Assembly (NCBI GenBank): GCA_964572855.1
Contig: CAZNGF010000032.1
Span: forward strand, 1 to 31,364
Source of the DNA: CAZNGF01 sp964572855
GTDB taxonomy: Bacteria > Bipolaricaulota > Bipolaricaulia > RBG-16-55-9 > JAJCYT01
Direction: 5' to 3'
DNA: 31,364 nucleotides
A program made the translations under genes and the position numbers. This document shows, piece after piece, positions 21,519-29,067 of the stretch. Below the pieces are notes generated by a model. The model was not told the origin of the DNA. It was given only the letters and a program-made list of their open reading frames with translations, and searched no databases. Positions within the stretch are counted from its first letter, which is position 1, and each line of letters starts with the position of its first letter.

Positions 21519-23147
21519 ATGAAGCTCGTCCGCTGGACCGCTCTTGTCGCGTTATTCGCCGTTTCGTTTGTCTCCTCCGTCCCGACGGGGGCCTCGCTGC
21601 CCGCGCCGGGGCAGGGCGTGCTCATCGGGATCGTCGACACCGGCATCGACTGGACGCACCCCGACTTCCGGGTGGACCGCGACGGCGACGGGACCGAAGA
21701 GGGATCGCGCGTGCGGTTCGTGTGGGACCAGGTCATCACGCCCAACGAGTTCTTCGGAGACCCGCCGGCGGGGTTCGACTACGGGGTGGAGTACGCGCGC
21801 GAGCGGCTGGAGGAGGGGCTCACCCGCGACCCCGGCTACCGGCGCACGTTCTTCCACCGGGACGCGGTGGGCCACGGCACCTGGGTGGCCGGCATCGCGG
21901 GCGGGGACGGTTCCTCGTCCGAACTCGACATGCGCGGCGTGGCGCCGCATGCCCAGTTCGCGGTGGTGCGGTTCGCCGGGGACGCCAACCCGTTCAGACT
22001 GAGCCAGCACCTGCTCGACGCCGTGCGCTACCTGATCGCGCGCGCCGAGGCGCTCGAGCGGCGCCTGGTGATCAACATGAGCATCGGGCTGCCGTTCTTC
22101 CCGCGCAACGGGCGCGACCCCGTTGCCCAAGAGATCAACGCGCTCATCGAGCGGCACGGGGTGCCGGTGGTGGTGGCGGCCGGCAACGAGAACGCGGGGC
22201 GCGCGTTCACCCACGTCCGGCAAGACGTCCCGGCCGGCCAGACGGTCGAGGTGCAGCTCCAGGTCCCGCGCCAGACCGGGATCGTGGTCACCGAGTGGTG
22301 GCCGCGCCAGCCGGCGGGCCAGCTCGCGCTGCGCGCCTTCGGCCCCGGCGGGGAGTTGCTGGGCGAGGCTGGCCCCGAGGACGCCAACCGGACCCGGCAG
22401 GCCGCGCTGGCGGGCCTGGGCAACGACGCCACCAGCTTTGCTGATCCCAAGTTGGGCACGGCCGTCTTCTTCCAGCGGTTCAGCCGGACCGGCGCCCCCC
22501 TGCCGCACGGGCGCTGGACCTTCTCGCTCACCAACCAGGGCGACGCGCCGATTGCGGTGGACGGCTGGGTGCGCTCGGCCGGCGAGTCGCTGGCGACTTT
22601 CCCGCGGGGCGACGACCGGCTCATGATCCAGACGCCCGGCACGGCCGACGGCGTGATCACGGTGGGCGCCTACAACGTGCGCAACCGCTGGACCAACGTC
22701 AACGGGGAGACCGTGCAGGCACGCGGTTTCGCGCTGGACGTGCTCTCGAGCTTCTCCAGTTGCGGCCCGAGCCAGGACGGGCGTGTCAAGCCCGAGGTGC
22801 TGGCGCCCGGTGCCTGGGTGCCGGGCGCGCTGGCTGCGAACTCCAGCTTCTCGCGCAACGAGGCGCTCGTGCTGGAGGGCGGCCGGCACTTCATCGGCAC
22901 GGGCACGAGCGCGGCCTCGCCGATGGTGGCCGGGACCGTGGCTTTGATGATGCAGGCCGCGCCCGAGCTGAGCCCGGTCCAGATCAAAAAGATCCTGGTT
23001 GAAACCACCCGTACCGACGCCGCCATCGCGGGCCAGTCACAGGCCTGCGTGGGTTTCGGCAAGCTGGCACAAGACGCCGCCGTGCGCGAAGCCGTGCGGC
23101 TCGGGACCGCGCCCGACCCCGAGTTCGTGCCCGAGGGGGTGCCGTAA
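21519..23147 (+). CDS. Secreted S8 subtilase lacking a propeptide
   Basis: 542 residues from ATG 21519 (AAAAGGAGG nine bases upstream); an in-frame ATG at 21489 would add MTKKKRRPCI and fits a leaderless transcript. A signal peptide covers about 1-25, and the protease domain begins almost at once: Asp40 in GIVDTGIDW, His119 in GHGTW, Asn223 in AAGNEN and Ser464 in GTGTSAASPM. There is no room for an I9-type inhibitor domain. The DRDGDG loop (about 53-58) matches the subtilase at 13068-15152, so the two are paralogues. About 150 residues of beta-rich sequence lie between Asn and Ser. A Cys at 415 and one at 510 could pair. Confidence 0.9.
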   Translation: MKLVRWTALVALFAVSFVSSVPTGASLPAPGQGVLIGIVDTGIDWTHPDFRVDRDGDGTEEGSRVRFVWDQVITPNEFFGDPPAGFDYGVEYARERLEEGLTRDPGYRRTFFHRDAVGHGTWVAGIAGGDGSSSELDMRGVAPHAQFAVVRFAGDANPFRLSQHLLDAVRYLIARAEALERRLVINMSIGLPFFPRNGRDPVAQEINALIERHGVPVVVAAGNENAGRAFTHVRQDVPAGQTVEVQLQVPRQTGIVVTEWWPRQPAGQLALRAFGPGGELLGEAGPEDANRTRQAALAGLGNDATSFADPKLGTAVFFQRFSRTGAPLPHGRWTFSLTNQGDAPIAVDGWVRSAGESLATFPRGDDRLMIQTPGTADGVITVGAYNVRNRWTNVNGETVQARGFALDVLSSFSSCGPSQDGRVKPEVLAPGAWVPGALAANSSFSRNEALVLEGGRHFIGTGTSAASPMVAGTVALMMQAAPELSPVQIKKILVETTRTDAAIAGQSQACVGFGKLAQDAAVREAVRLGTAPDPEFVPEGVP

Positions 23148-23273
23148 GCGCGTGTGAGAGAACGGGGGCACAGCCGACCGCGCCCCCTGCCAGGACCTCG
23201 CCGGGATGCCGACGTAAGATCAGCCCCGCCCCACGCGTCTAACCCTCCAACATTCAATTGAGAGGTGCTTCAC

Positions 23274-23612
23274 ATGACCAAACCGATCTACGTCAACGGC
23301 GAGACGTTTGAAACCGAGGTCGTGCAATCCGACCGTCCCGTGCTGGTGGACTTCTACGCGGATTGGTGCGCTCCCTGCCGCATGATCGCCCCCGTGCTGG
23401 AGCAATTGGCCGGCGAGCTGGACGGACAGCTGACCGTGGCCAAGCTCGACGTGGACGCCAACCAGGACCTGGCGTTTCGCTACGGCGTGCAGTCCATCCC
23501 GACGCTGATCCTGTTCCGGGACGGGCAGGAAGCCGAGCGCTTCGTGGGCTTCGCCGGCAAGGGGCAGTTGGTCGAACGGCTGCAGCCCTACCTTCAAACC
23601 GCGAGCGTATGA
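23274..23612 (+). CDS. trxA: Thioredoxin
   Basis: 112 residues, normal thioredoxin length. The active site is WCAPC (about 30-34) instead of the usual WCGPC; VDFYADWCAPCRMIAPVLE, the cis-proline in SIPTLILF, and a final GFAGKGQLVERLQPYL complete the fold. It keeps cytoplasmic proteins reduced and supplies electrons to reductases. ATG 23274 has an AGAGGTG site. It appears to be a single-gene unit; a TAAGAT box at 23215-23220 could be its -10, without a convincing -35. It converges on recJ across a palindrome. Confidence 0.94.
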   Translation: MTKPIYVNGETFETEVVQSDRPVLVDFYADWCAPCRMIAPVLEQLAGELDGQLTVAKLDVDANQDLAFRYGVQSIPTLILFRDGQEAERFVGFAGKGQLVERLQPYLQTASV

Positions 23613-23616
23613 CGAC

Positions 23617-23647
23617 GCAGGGGCAAGCCACCCGTGCTTGCCCCTGC
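23617..23647. repeat. 12-bp-stem palindrome between trxA and recJ
   Basis: GCAGGGGCAAGC pairs with GCTTGCCCCTGC around a 7-base loop. It starts five bases after the trxA stop and ends two bases before the recJ stop, so it probably ends both transcripts. It shares the AGGGGC outline with the other palindromes. Confidence 0.8.
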
Positions 23648-23649
23648 CC

Positions 23650-25941
23650 TCACTCCCCGAGCAGACGATCCGGGCCGGCCCGCCGGACGTGTTTGCGGAA
23701 GGCCGCCGACTCGACCAGGAGCGCGCGCAGGCGCGTCATCGCCTCCTGCAGTCCGTCCCGCCTCTGACCGCTCCCCTCGGCCAATTCGATCCGCCCTTCG
23801 GGGCGATACCGGATTTGGAACAGGCCCTTCGCGTGCAGCCAGTCGAGCCCGGCGCGCACGCTCGCCCCGCGCTGGGCCGTGGCCGCGGCCAAGCGCGCAA
23901 GCGTCACGGCCTCGCCCGCCTTGAGCGCGTACTTGAGCAGGCCGGCCAGTTGTTGCAAGAACGCCCGGGGCTCGTCGTGCCCGGCGTCGGCGGCGAACAC
24001 GTGGACCGTCTGCGGTCGGGCGCGTTCCAACGCGGCCCGCAGCTCCGCCGGCCCCGGCGGGACGGTCCAGATCGCCAACGCCTCGCACGCTTCCAGACCG
24101 AAACGATCCGCCCCATCGACCGCCCGAGCGGATTCACCCTCGCGCCAGACTTGGACGGCCGCCTCGCCTTGCAACCGTTTCAGTTCCGCGCGAGGATCGG
24201 ACGCGCCGCGCTGGTCGACGACCCGGATCGTCTCCGGCTCCGCCTCCGGCTGCCCCTCCAAAGGCCGCGCCTCGATCCACTCCAGCTCGACCTCGCGCAG
24301 GCCGCGGAAGTCGCTAGAGCGCGCCGTGAAAACCAAATCGAACTGCCCTTCGGGCGTCGGTTCGCTCCCGCCGTGCCACCACATCACGCCGCGCGACGTC
24401 CCGGCGGCGTCCTCGACGACGAGCTTGCGGTGCTCGCCCTCGCGGCCCACGTCCTTAAACGCCCGCAAGCGCAGCTCCCGGCTCACGAGCGCGGGCGCCG
24501 GGTTGCCCGGACCAAACGGGGCGAGTCGTTCGAGTTGCTCGACCAGCTCCAGCGTGACCTCGCCGAGCTCGACCTCGGCGTCGATGCGCAAGCGGGGCTC
24601 CGAATCGGTCTCATCGAGCATGGCCCGCACGGCTTTTGAGAGGCCGCGGCGGAAGGCGTCGACGTGGGCGGGATCCATGCGTAACCCCGCGGCCATCGGG
24701 TGGCCGCCGTAACCCTGCAGCAGGTTGGCTTGCGCCCCGATGGCGCGCGCGATGTGGACGCCGGGGATCGAGCGCGCCGAGCCGCGCGCGGGCCCGTCCG
24801 GCGGCGTCGAGATCAGGACCGTGGGCCTGCCGAAGCGCTCGACCAGCCGGCTGGCCACGATCCCGATCACGCCGGGCGGCCAGTGGGGGTTGGACAGCAC
24901 GAGCGCGGCCCGCTCGGCAAGCGCGGGATCGGCCTCGATCTGGGCGAGCGCGGCCTGGTAGACCTGATCGCACAGCAGCTTGCGCCGCGCGTTCAGGCCC
25001 TCGAGTTGTGCGGCCAGGACCCGAGCCCGCTGGGGGTCGTCCGTCGTGAGCAATTCCACGCCGTCGTTGGCGTCGGCCAGCCGCCCGAGCGCGTTCAGGC
25101 GCGGGCCCAGCACGAAGCCGATGTGTTCTTCGGTCAAGTGCTTCGAGGCGAGCTCGGCCACCTCCATGAGCGCGTGCAGCCCGACCCGCTCGGTCTCACG
25201 CAAGCGCTTGAGCCCGCGCTGGAGCAGGTGGCGCGTGTCGTTTGTCTGCACCGCGACGTCGGCCACGATCCCCATAGCGACCAGGTCGAGGTGGCGTTCG
25301 ACCTCTTGAGCGCGTCCGGCGCGCGCGTAGAGCGCCTCGGCCAGCTTGTAGGCCACCCCGACGCCGGGCAGCTCGCGCAGCGGGTGGGCCTCGGCGAGCC
25401 GTTTGGGATCGACCAGCGCGGCCGCCTCGGGCAGTTCCTCGGGCAGGTCGTGGTGGTCGGTGACCACGACCTCGACGTCGCGCGCGCGCGCGCGCTTTAC
25501 AGCCTCGCCCTCGGAAATGCCCGTGTCGCAGGTCAAGACCAACTGTGCGCCCGCCTCGATGACCGCATCCAGCCCCTCCGGGCTAATCCCGTGCCCCGCC
25601 TCCCGCAGCGGGACGCGGTAGAAAACGTCCGCACCCAGGTCGCGCAGCGTCTGGACCAGAAGGGCGGTCGAGGTCTGGCCGTCCACGTCGAAATCGCCCC
25701 AGACGCAGATCCGCTCGGCATCAGAGATGGCCCGTTCGATGCGCGCGACGGCCCGCTCCATGTCCGGCAGCGCCTCGGGCGGGGCCGCTTCGTAGCGGTC
25801 GGGGTTGAGAAACGCCTCGGCCCGTCCAACGCCCGAGATCCCCCGCCGCACCAAGAGTTCGACCACCAGCGGGTGCCCCCCCACGGCCGCGCGCAGCGCG
25901 GCGGGCACCTCGGTCGGCTCGAGGTCGACCCAGCGCCTCAT
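23650..25941 (-). CDS. recJ: Single-stranded-DNA exonuclease RecJ with long C-terminal extension
   Basis: 763 residues. RecJ degrades single-stranded DNA 5' to 3' in recombination and mismatch repair. The DHH phosphoesterase motifs are present: WGDFDVDGQ (Asp83, 85, 87), CDTGIS (Asp139), VTDHH (162-164) and MGIVADVA; the DHHA1 part has PRLNALGRL and GGHPMAAGL. An OB-fold region follows (around 490-570). The last 190 residues or so, with GLDWLHAKGLFQIRY, exceed the E. coli protein (577) and resemble the extra C-terminal domain of Firmicute and Deinococcota RecJ. Its ATG overlaps the nuclease gene stop as ATGA, placing it in the same operon as the helicase-nuclease genes. Confidence 0.93.
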   Translation of the reverse strand: MRRWVDLEPTEVPAALRAAVGGHPLVVELLVRRGISGVGRAEAFLNPDRYEAAPPEALPDMERAVARIERAISDAERICVWGDFDVDGQTSTALLVQTLRDLGADVFYRVPLREAGHGISPEGLDAVIEAGAQLVLTCDTGISEGEAVKRARARDVEVVVTDHHDLPEELPEAAALVDPKRLAEAHPLRELPGVGVAYKLAEALYARAGRAQEVERHLDLVAMGIVADVAVQTNDTRHLLQRGLKRLRETERVGLHALMEVAELASKHLTEEHIGFVLGPRLNALGRLADANDGVELLTTDDPQRARVLAAQLEGLNARRKLLCDQVYQAALAQIEADPALAERAALVLSNPHWPPGVIGIVASRLVERFGRPTVLISTPPDGPARGSARSIPGVHIARAIGAQANLLQGYGGHPMAAGLRMDPAHVDAFRRGLSKAVRAMLDETDSEPRLRIDAEVELGEVTLELVEQLERLAPFGPGNPAPALVSRELRLRAFKDVGREGEHRKLVVEDAAGTSRGVMWWHGGSEPTPEGQFDLVFTARSSDFRGLREVELEWIEARPLEGQPEAEPETIRVVDQRGASDPRAELKRLQGEAAVQVWREGESARAVDGADRFGLEACEALAIWTVPPGPAELRAALERARPQTVHVFAADAGHDEPRAFLQQLAGLLKYALKAGEAVTLARLAAATAQRGASVRAGLDWLHAKGLFQIRYRPEGRIELAEGSGQRRDGLQEAMTRLRALLVESAAFRKHVRRAGPDRLLGE

Positions 25942-26747
25942 CGCAGCTCGATCTCCTCGATCTCCTCCAGCTCGAACTCGAACTCCTCGTGCTCGGCCTG
26001 ATCGAGCGGGCCGGCTTCCACGCCGCGATCGCAGTACGAACGATAGGGGCAGAAGCGGCAGTGGCGCACGTCGTTGGTCTTGGGGAAGTCGTTGGCGCCC
26101 GACCGTTCCAGGTTCTCGACGAGGTCCAGCAGGTAGGCGCGGTCGGCCTCGTGTTCCTCTCGACCGTAGGTGAAGCGCTCGGGCGCCTTTGGCTCCTCGG
26201 CGAACCAGTAGACCATCTCGACCTGCTCCGGGGCGATGTTTTCCCCTCCGTTGAGATGAGACCCGGCTTCGACCAGCAGGTAGCGATAGATCCGCGTCTG
26301 CAAGCGTTCCGCCAGCCATTCCCTGGACGGCTTCTTGCGGCTCGTCTTCCAGTCCACGATGGCGGCGCGCGCGCCGGGAGCGAGCGCCAGCAGGTCGTAC
26401 TTGGCCAGCAGCCGGTGCCCGCCCAGCGGCGCGCTCAGGACGTGCTCGGGCCGGCGGAAGCCGGGCAGATCCGCAGGGCCGTCGCGCAGGTACGCCTCCC
26501 ACCAGCGGCGCAGCTCGGGGTCGTCGATCGATTCCGCGAGGCGCTCGGGAGCGATGCCCAGTTGATGCTGGTGCACGAGCCGGTGGAAGTCGGCCCCCAA
26601 CCGCATGCGCCGCTCGCTCTCCAGCGCGGGCTCGGTCCGCGGCGCGGGCCAGGCCAACGCCTCCAGGTAGCGCAATTGGAAGCGCCGCCGGCAGTCGATC
26701 AGGTCCTGCAGCTTGCCCTGGGTGAATTGGAAGTTCGTCAGCTTCAT
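25938..26747 (-). CDS. Free-standing PD-(D/E)XK nuclease with AddB/Cas4-type iron-sulfur cysteines
   Basis: 269 residues. The RecB-type nuclease core is visible: GADFHRLVH (His55), AKYDLLAL (Asp118), AIVDWKTSRK (Asp132, Lys134) and LQTRIYRY (Gln150, Tyr154). One N-terminal cysteine (Cys19) plus CRFCPYRSYC (230, 233, 239) reproduces the C...CxxCx5C iron-sulfur arrangement that staples the nuclease fold in AddB and Cas4. A very acidic tail ends the protein (EFEFELEEIEEIELR). No helicase domain is attached; two helicase-like proteins are encoded upstream. It could alternatively be an orphan Cas4-like nuclease, but there are no CRISPR or cas features here. It overlaps recJ by four bases. Confidence 0.88.
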   Translation of the reverse strand: MKLTNFQFTQGKLQDLIDCRRRFQLRYLEALAWPAPRTEPALESERRMRLGADFHRLVHQHQLGIAPERLAESIDDPELRRWWEAYLRDGPADLPGFRRPEHVLSAPLGGHRLLAKYDLLALAPGARAAIVDWKTSRKKPSREWLAERLQTRIYRYLLVEAGSHLNGGENIAPEQVEMVYWFAEEPKAPERFTYGREEHEADRAYLLDLVENLERSGANDFPKTNDVRHCRFCPYRSYCDRGVEAGPLDQAEHEEFEFELEEIEEIELR

Positions 26748-26765
26748 AGACCAACCTTAAATTTG

Positions 26766-26812
26766 GTAGGGCAGGCTGTGCCTGCTCATACGGCCCGCAC
26801 AGCGGGCCCTAC
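26766..26812. repeat. 47-bp double-hairpin palindromic element inside the recombination operon
   Basis: Outer arms GTAGGGC/GCCCTAC (26766-26772, 26806-26812) enclose two small hairpins: GCAGGC-TGT-GCCTGC (26771-26785) and GGCCCGC-ACA-GCGGGCC (26792-26808). Seven T residues follow on the plus strand. The helicase stop codon TAG (26811-26809) is part of the outer arm. It fills most of the gap between helicase and nuclease genes. Confidence 0.8.
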
Positions 26813-29067
26813 ATTTTTTTGGGTTCTCGTGCTTTCCAATACGCCTGCAGCGCGACCAGCGGCAGCGCTGGCTGTTGGTCCCCGTCGCGCCCGCCGTTCC
26901 AGGTGATCACCAGCTCCCTGCGCGCCCGCGTGATCCCGACGTAGAGCAGCCGCAGCCGCTCGGCGGCGTAGGCCAGCCGCGCCTCGTGCGTGGCCCGGCC
27001 CCAGGCCGTTTCCCTTTCTCCCTTCTTTCCTCTCCCTTCTTCTCCTTCCATGAGCTCGTCGAGCTGTGCCAGCGCCTCGGCTTCCAAATTGAGATTCCCG
27101 TGTACGAACCACGGCTCGCCGATGAACGAGTCGTAGGTTTGCGCCGAGGGGAAGTCGTAGTTGTTGACCGACATCAGATAGACCCGATCCCACTCCAGCC
27201 CCTTGGCCTTGTGCACCGTCGTGATCAAGACCCGGCCGCGGTAGGTCTCGGGGTCGAAGCCGGTGTCGTCGTCGCTGAAGCCCAGGAAGCGGCGCTCGTT
27301 GGTGGCCACGACCTTCAGTTCCTCGATGAGCTCACCCAGACGCCACTCGGGATTGGCCACGGCCGAGCGCTTGAGCACGGCGGCCAGCTTATGGGCCAAG
27401 GCCAATTCGGACGGCTCGCCGAACAGGTCCTGGGCCAGCGTGAGCACGAGCTGGTCGATCGGGAGCGCGGCGGCGCGGCCCCAGCGGCGCACGAGGCCGC
27501 GAAACGCGTCGAGCTGCGCGGCCAGCTTGGGCTCGCCCTCGGCCACGCCGGTTTCATCCAGCCAATCGCGCCCGACCTCGGGCCAGAGGTAGTCCTCGAC
27601 GCGGGCGCACTTTTGCAGCAGGCGCACGGCCTGGCGCAGCCGGATCGAAGCCGCCTCGTCGTCGCGGTCGGCGCGGCGCCAGACTTCATAAGCTTTCGCC
27701 AGTTTGGGGGGCGACTTGGGGTCGGCCAACGCCTCCAGCACCAGCGCCAGGGCGCCGGCGGTCTGGCGCGTGGCCGTCGTGCTGCGCAGAAAATCGACCG
27801 GTTCGATTCTCCGTTTCTTGAGCTCGGTGATCAGTTTGTAGCCGCGGTCGTTGCGCGGGACCAGTACGGCCACCGTGCCGTCGGGGTGTGCGGGCAGCCA
27901 CTTTTCGAGCGAGTCGGCCACGGCCTGCACCTCGCCTCCGGGGCTGAACTTGCGCTCGACCAGGTAGATCCCGTTTGGATCGTCCGGCGGGTTGGGCTGC
28001 GGGTCGCCCGCCGGGGAGGGCTCGATGTGCGGCGGGCTGAGCGCCTCGTGCAACGCCTCGACCGGATGATCCTCTCTCGTCCAGTCGATCAGGTGGTTGG
28101 CCAAACGAATCACACACGGCTGGCAGCGGCCGGAGTTGGGCAGCTCCACCGCGGTCACGCCTTCCTCTTTGAGAAAACGCTTCAGGAATTCGGGGTCGGC
28201 GGTCGTAAAGGTCTCGTAGATGGCCTGGTTGGGGTCGCCTACACGTACCCAGTGGCCCTCGGGGCCGCTCAGCAGACGGAGCATGTCCTCCTGGAGCTGA
28301 CTGCTGTCCTGGGCCTCGTCCTCCAGGACCACGGGCCAGCGTTGTCTCAGGCGCTCCAAAAAGGCCGGGTCCTGATCGAGCGCGCCGCGCGCCAGTCGGA
28401 TCAAATCCGCGAAGTCCACCGCGCCGCGATAGGAAAGCGCGTACTGATAGTCCTGGTAGAGGGCGTGGCCCATCTCGGCCAGCGGGCGCGTTTCACGGTC
28501 GGCGGCCAGATGAACCGCCAGGTCGTCCGGCGTCCAGCGACGGTCTTTGGCCTGACCGATCAGGGCGCGCGCCACCTTGCGGATCAAGCCGGGCCAGCGC
28601 TCGCGGCGCACCCAGTCGCGCTTGGACTCGCTCAGGTCGCCCGACAGGAAGTTTTCGGCCGCGGCCGGGTGGCTCTTGACCCAGGCGGCCACGATCTCGT
28701 CCAGGATCAAATCGCCCGCGCGCTCGTCTAGAATAGAGAACTGATCCGACAGGCCGGCCAGGTCGGGCCGTTCGCGCACGACGTCGTGCGCCAGGCCGTG
28801 CAGCGTGCGCACCCGGTAGCCCAGAAACGGCAGCAGCCCGCGTTCGCGCACGAAGCCCGACACGCGCGCCGAGAAGTTGTTGACCGCCGAGTTGACCAGC
28901 GTGACGATCAGGACTTCCTGGTCCTCCTCCAGGAACCCCTCGGCGATGAGGTTGGCCGCCAGGAACGAGAGTGTCTGCGTTTTGCCGCTGCCCGGCACGG
29001 CCGAGACCCCCATCTTGCCGCCGCGAAAATCCAGCACCTGTTGCTGGGCCGTCCGTGGTTTAAACAC
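26809..29067 (-). CDS. UvrD-type superfamily 1 DNA helicase
   Basis: 752 residues from GTG 29067. All main motifs of an active UvrD/AddA-like motor are present: Walker A AVPGSGKT (23-30), motif Ia VTLVNSAVNNF, motif II EDEAQD (249-254), motif III VRVGDPNQAIYETF (275-288), motif V TTVHKAKGLEW and motif VI LLYVGITRARRE near the C-terminus. No nuclease domain follows motif VI, unlike AddA or RecB. The protein ends in KKM within the palindromic repeat at 26766-26812, so the extreme C-terminus may have been replaced. It overlaps the upstream ATPase gene by eight bases and is followed by the separate nuclease. Confidence 0.92.
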   Translation of the reverse strand: MFKPRTAQQQVLDFRGGKMGVSAVPGSGKTQTLSFLAANLIAEGFLEEDQEVLIVTLVNSAVNNFSARVSGFVRERGLLPFLGYRVRTLHGLAHDVVRERPDLAGLSDQFSILDERAGDLILDEIVAAWVKSHPAAAENFLSGDLSESKRDWVRRERWPGLIRKVARALIGQAKDRRWTPDDLAVHLAADRETRPLAEMGHALYQDYQYALSYRGAVDFADLIRLARGALDQDPAFLERLRQRWPVVLEDEAQDSSQLQEDMLRLLSGPEGHWVRVGDPNQAIYETFTTADPEFLKRFLKEEGVTAVELPNSGRCQPCVIRLANHLIDWTREDHPVEALHEALSPPHIEPSPAGDPQPNPPDDPNGIYLVERKFSPGGEVQAVADSLEKWLPAHPDGTVAVLVPRNDRGYKLITELKKRRIEPVDFLRSTTATRQTAGALALVLEALADPKSPPKLAKAYEVWRRADRDDEAASIRLRQAVRLLQKCARVEDYLWPEVGRDWLDETGVAEGEPKLAAQLDAFRGLVRRWGRAAALPIDQLVLTLAQDLFGEPSELALAHKLAAVLKRSAVANPEWRLGELIEELKVVATNERRFLGFSDDDTGFDPETYRGRVLITTVHKAKGLEWDRVYLMSVNNYDFPSAQTYDSFIGEPWFVHGNLNLEAEALAQLDELMEGEEGRGKKGERETAWGRATHEARLAYAAERLRLLYVGITRARRELVITWNGGRDGDQQPALPLVALQAYWKAREPKKM

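Noticed and set aside
23165..23188. Hairpin GGGGGC/GCCCCC after the third subtilase as a terminator
   Set aside because: The stem is only six bases with a 12-base loop and no U-tract.
25479..25495. Alternating CG run of 17 bases in recJ as a phase-variation or Z-DNA site
   Set aside because: It encodes an ordinary Arg-Ala stretch in a conserved part of the protein, and such runs are expected at this GC content. A length change would disrupt an important repair gene.
25938..26747. Nuclease as a CRISPR Cas4
   Set aside because: The iron-sulfur signature fits Cas4, but there is no CRISPR array or other cas gene in the window, and the operon partners are helicases and RecJ.
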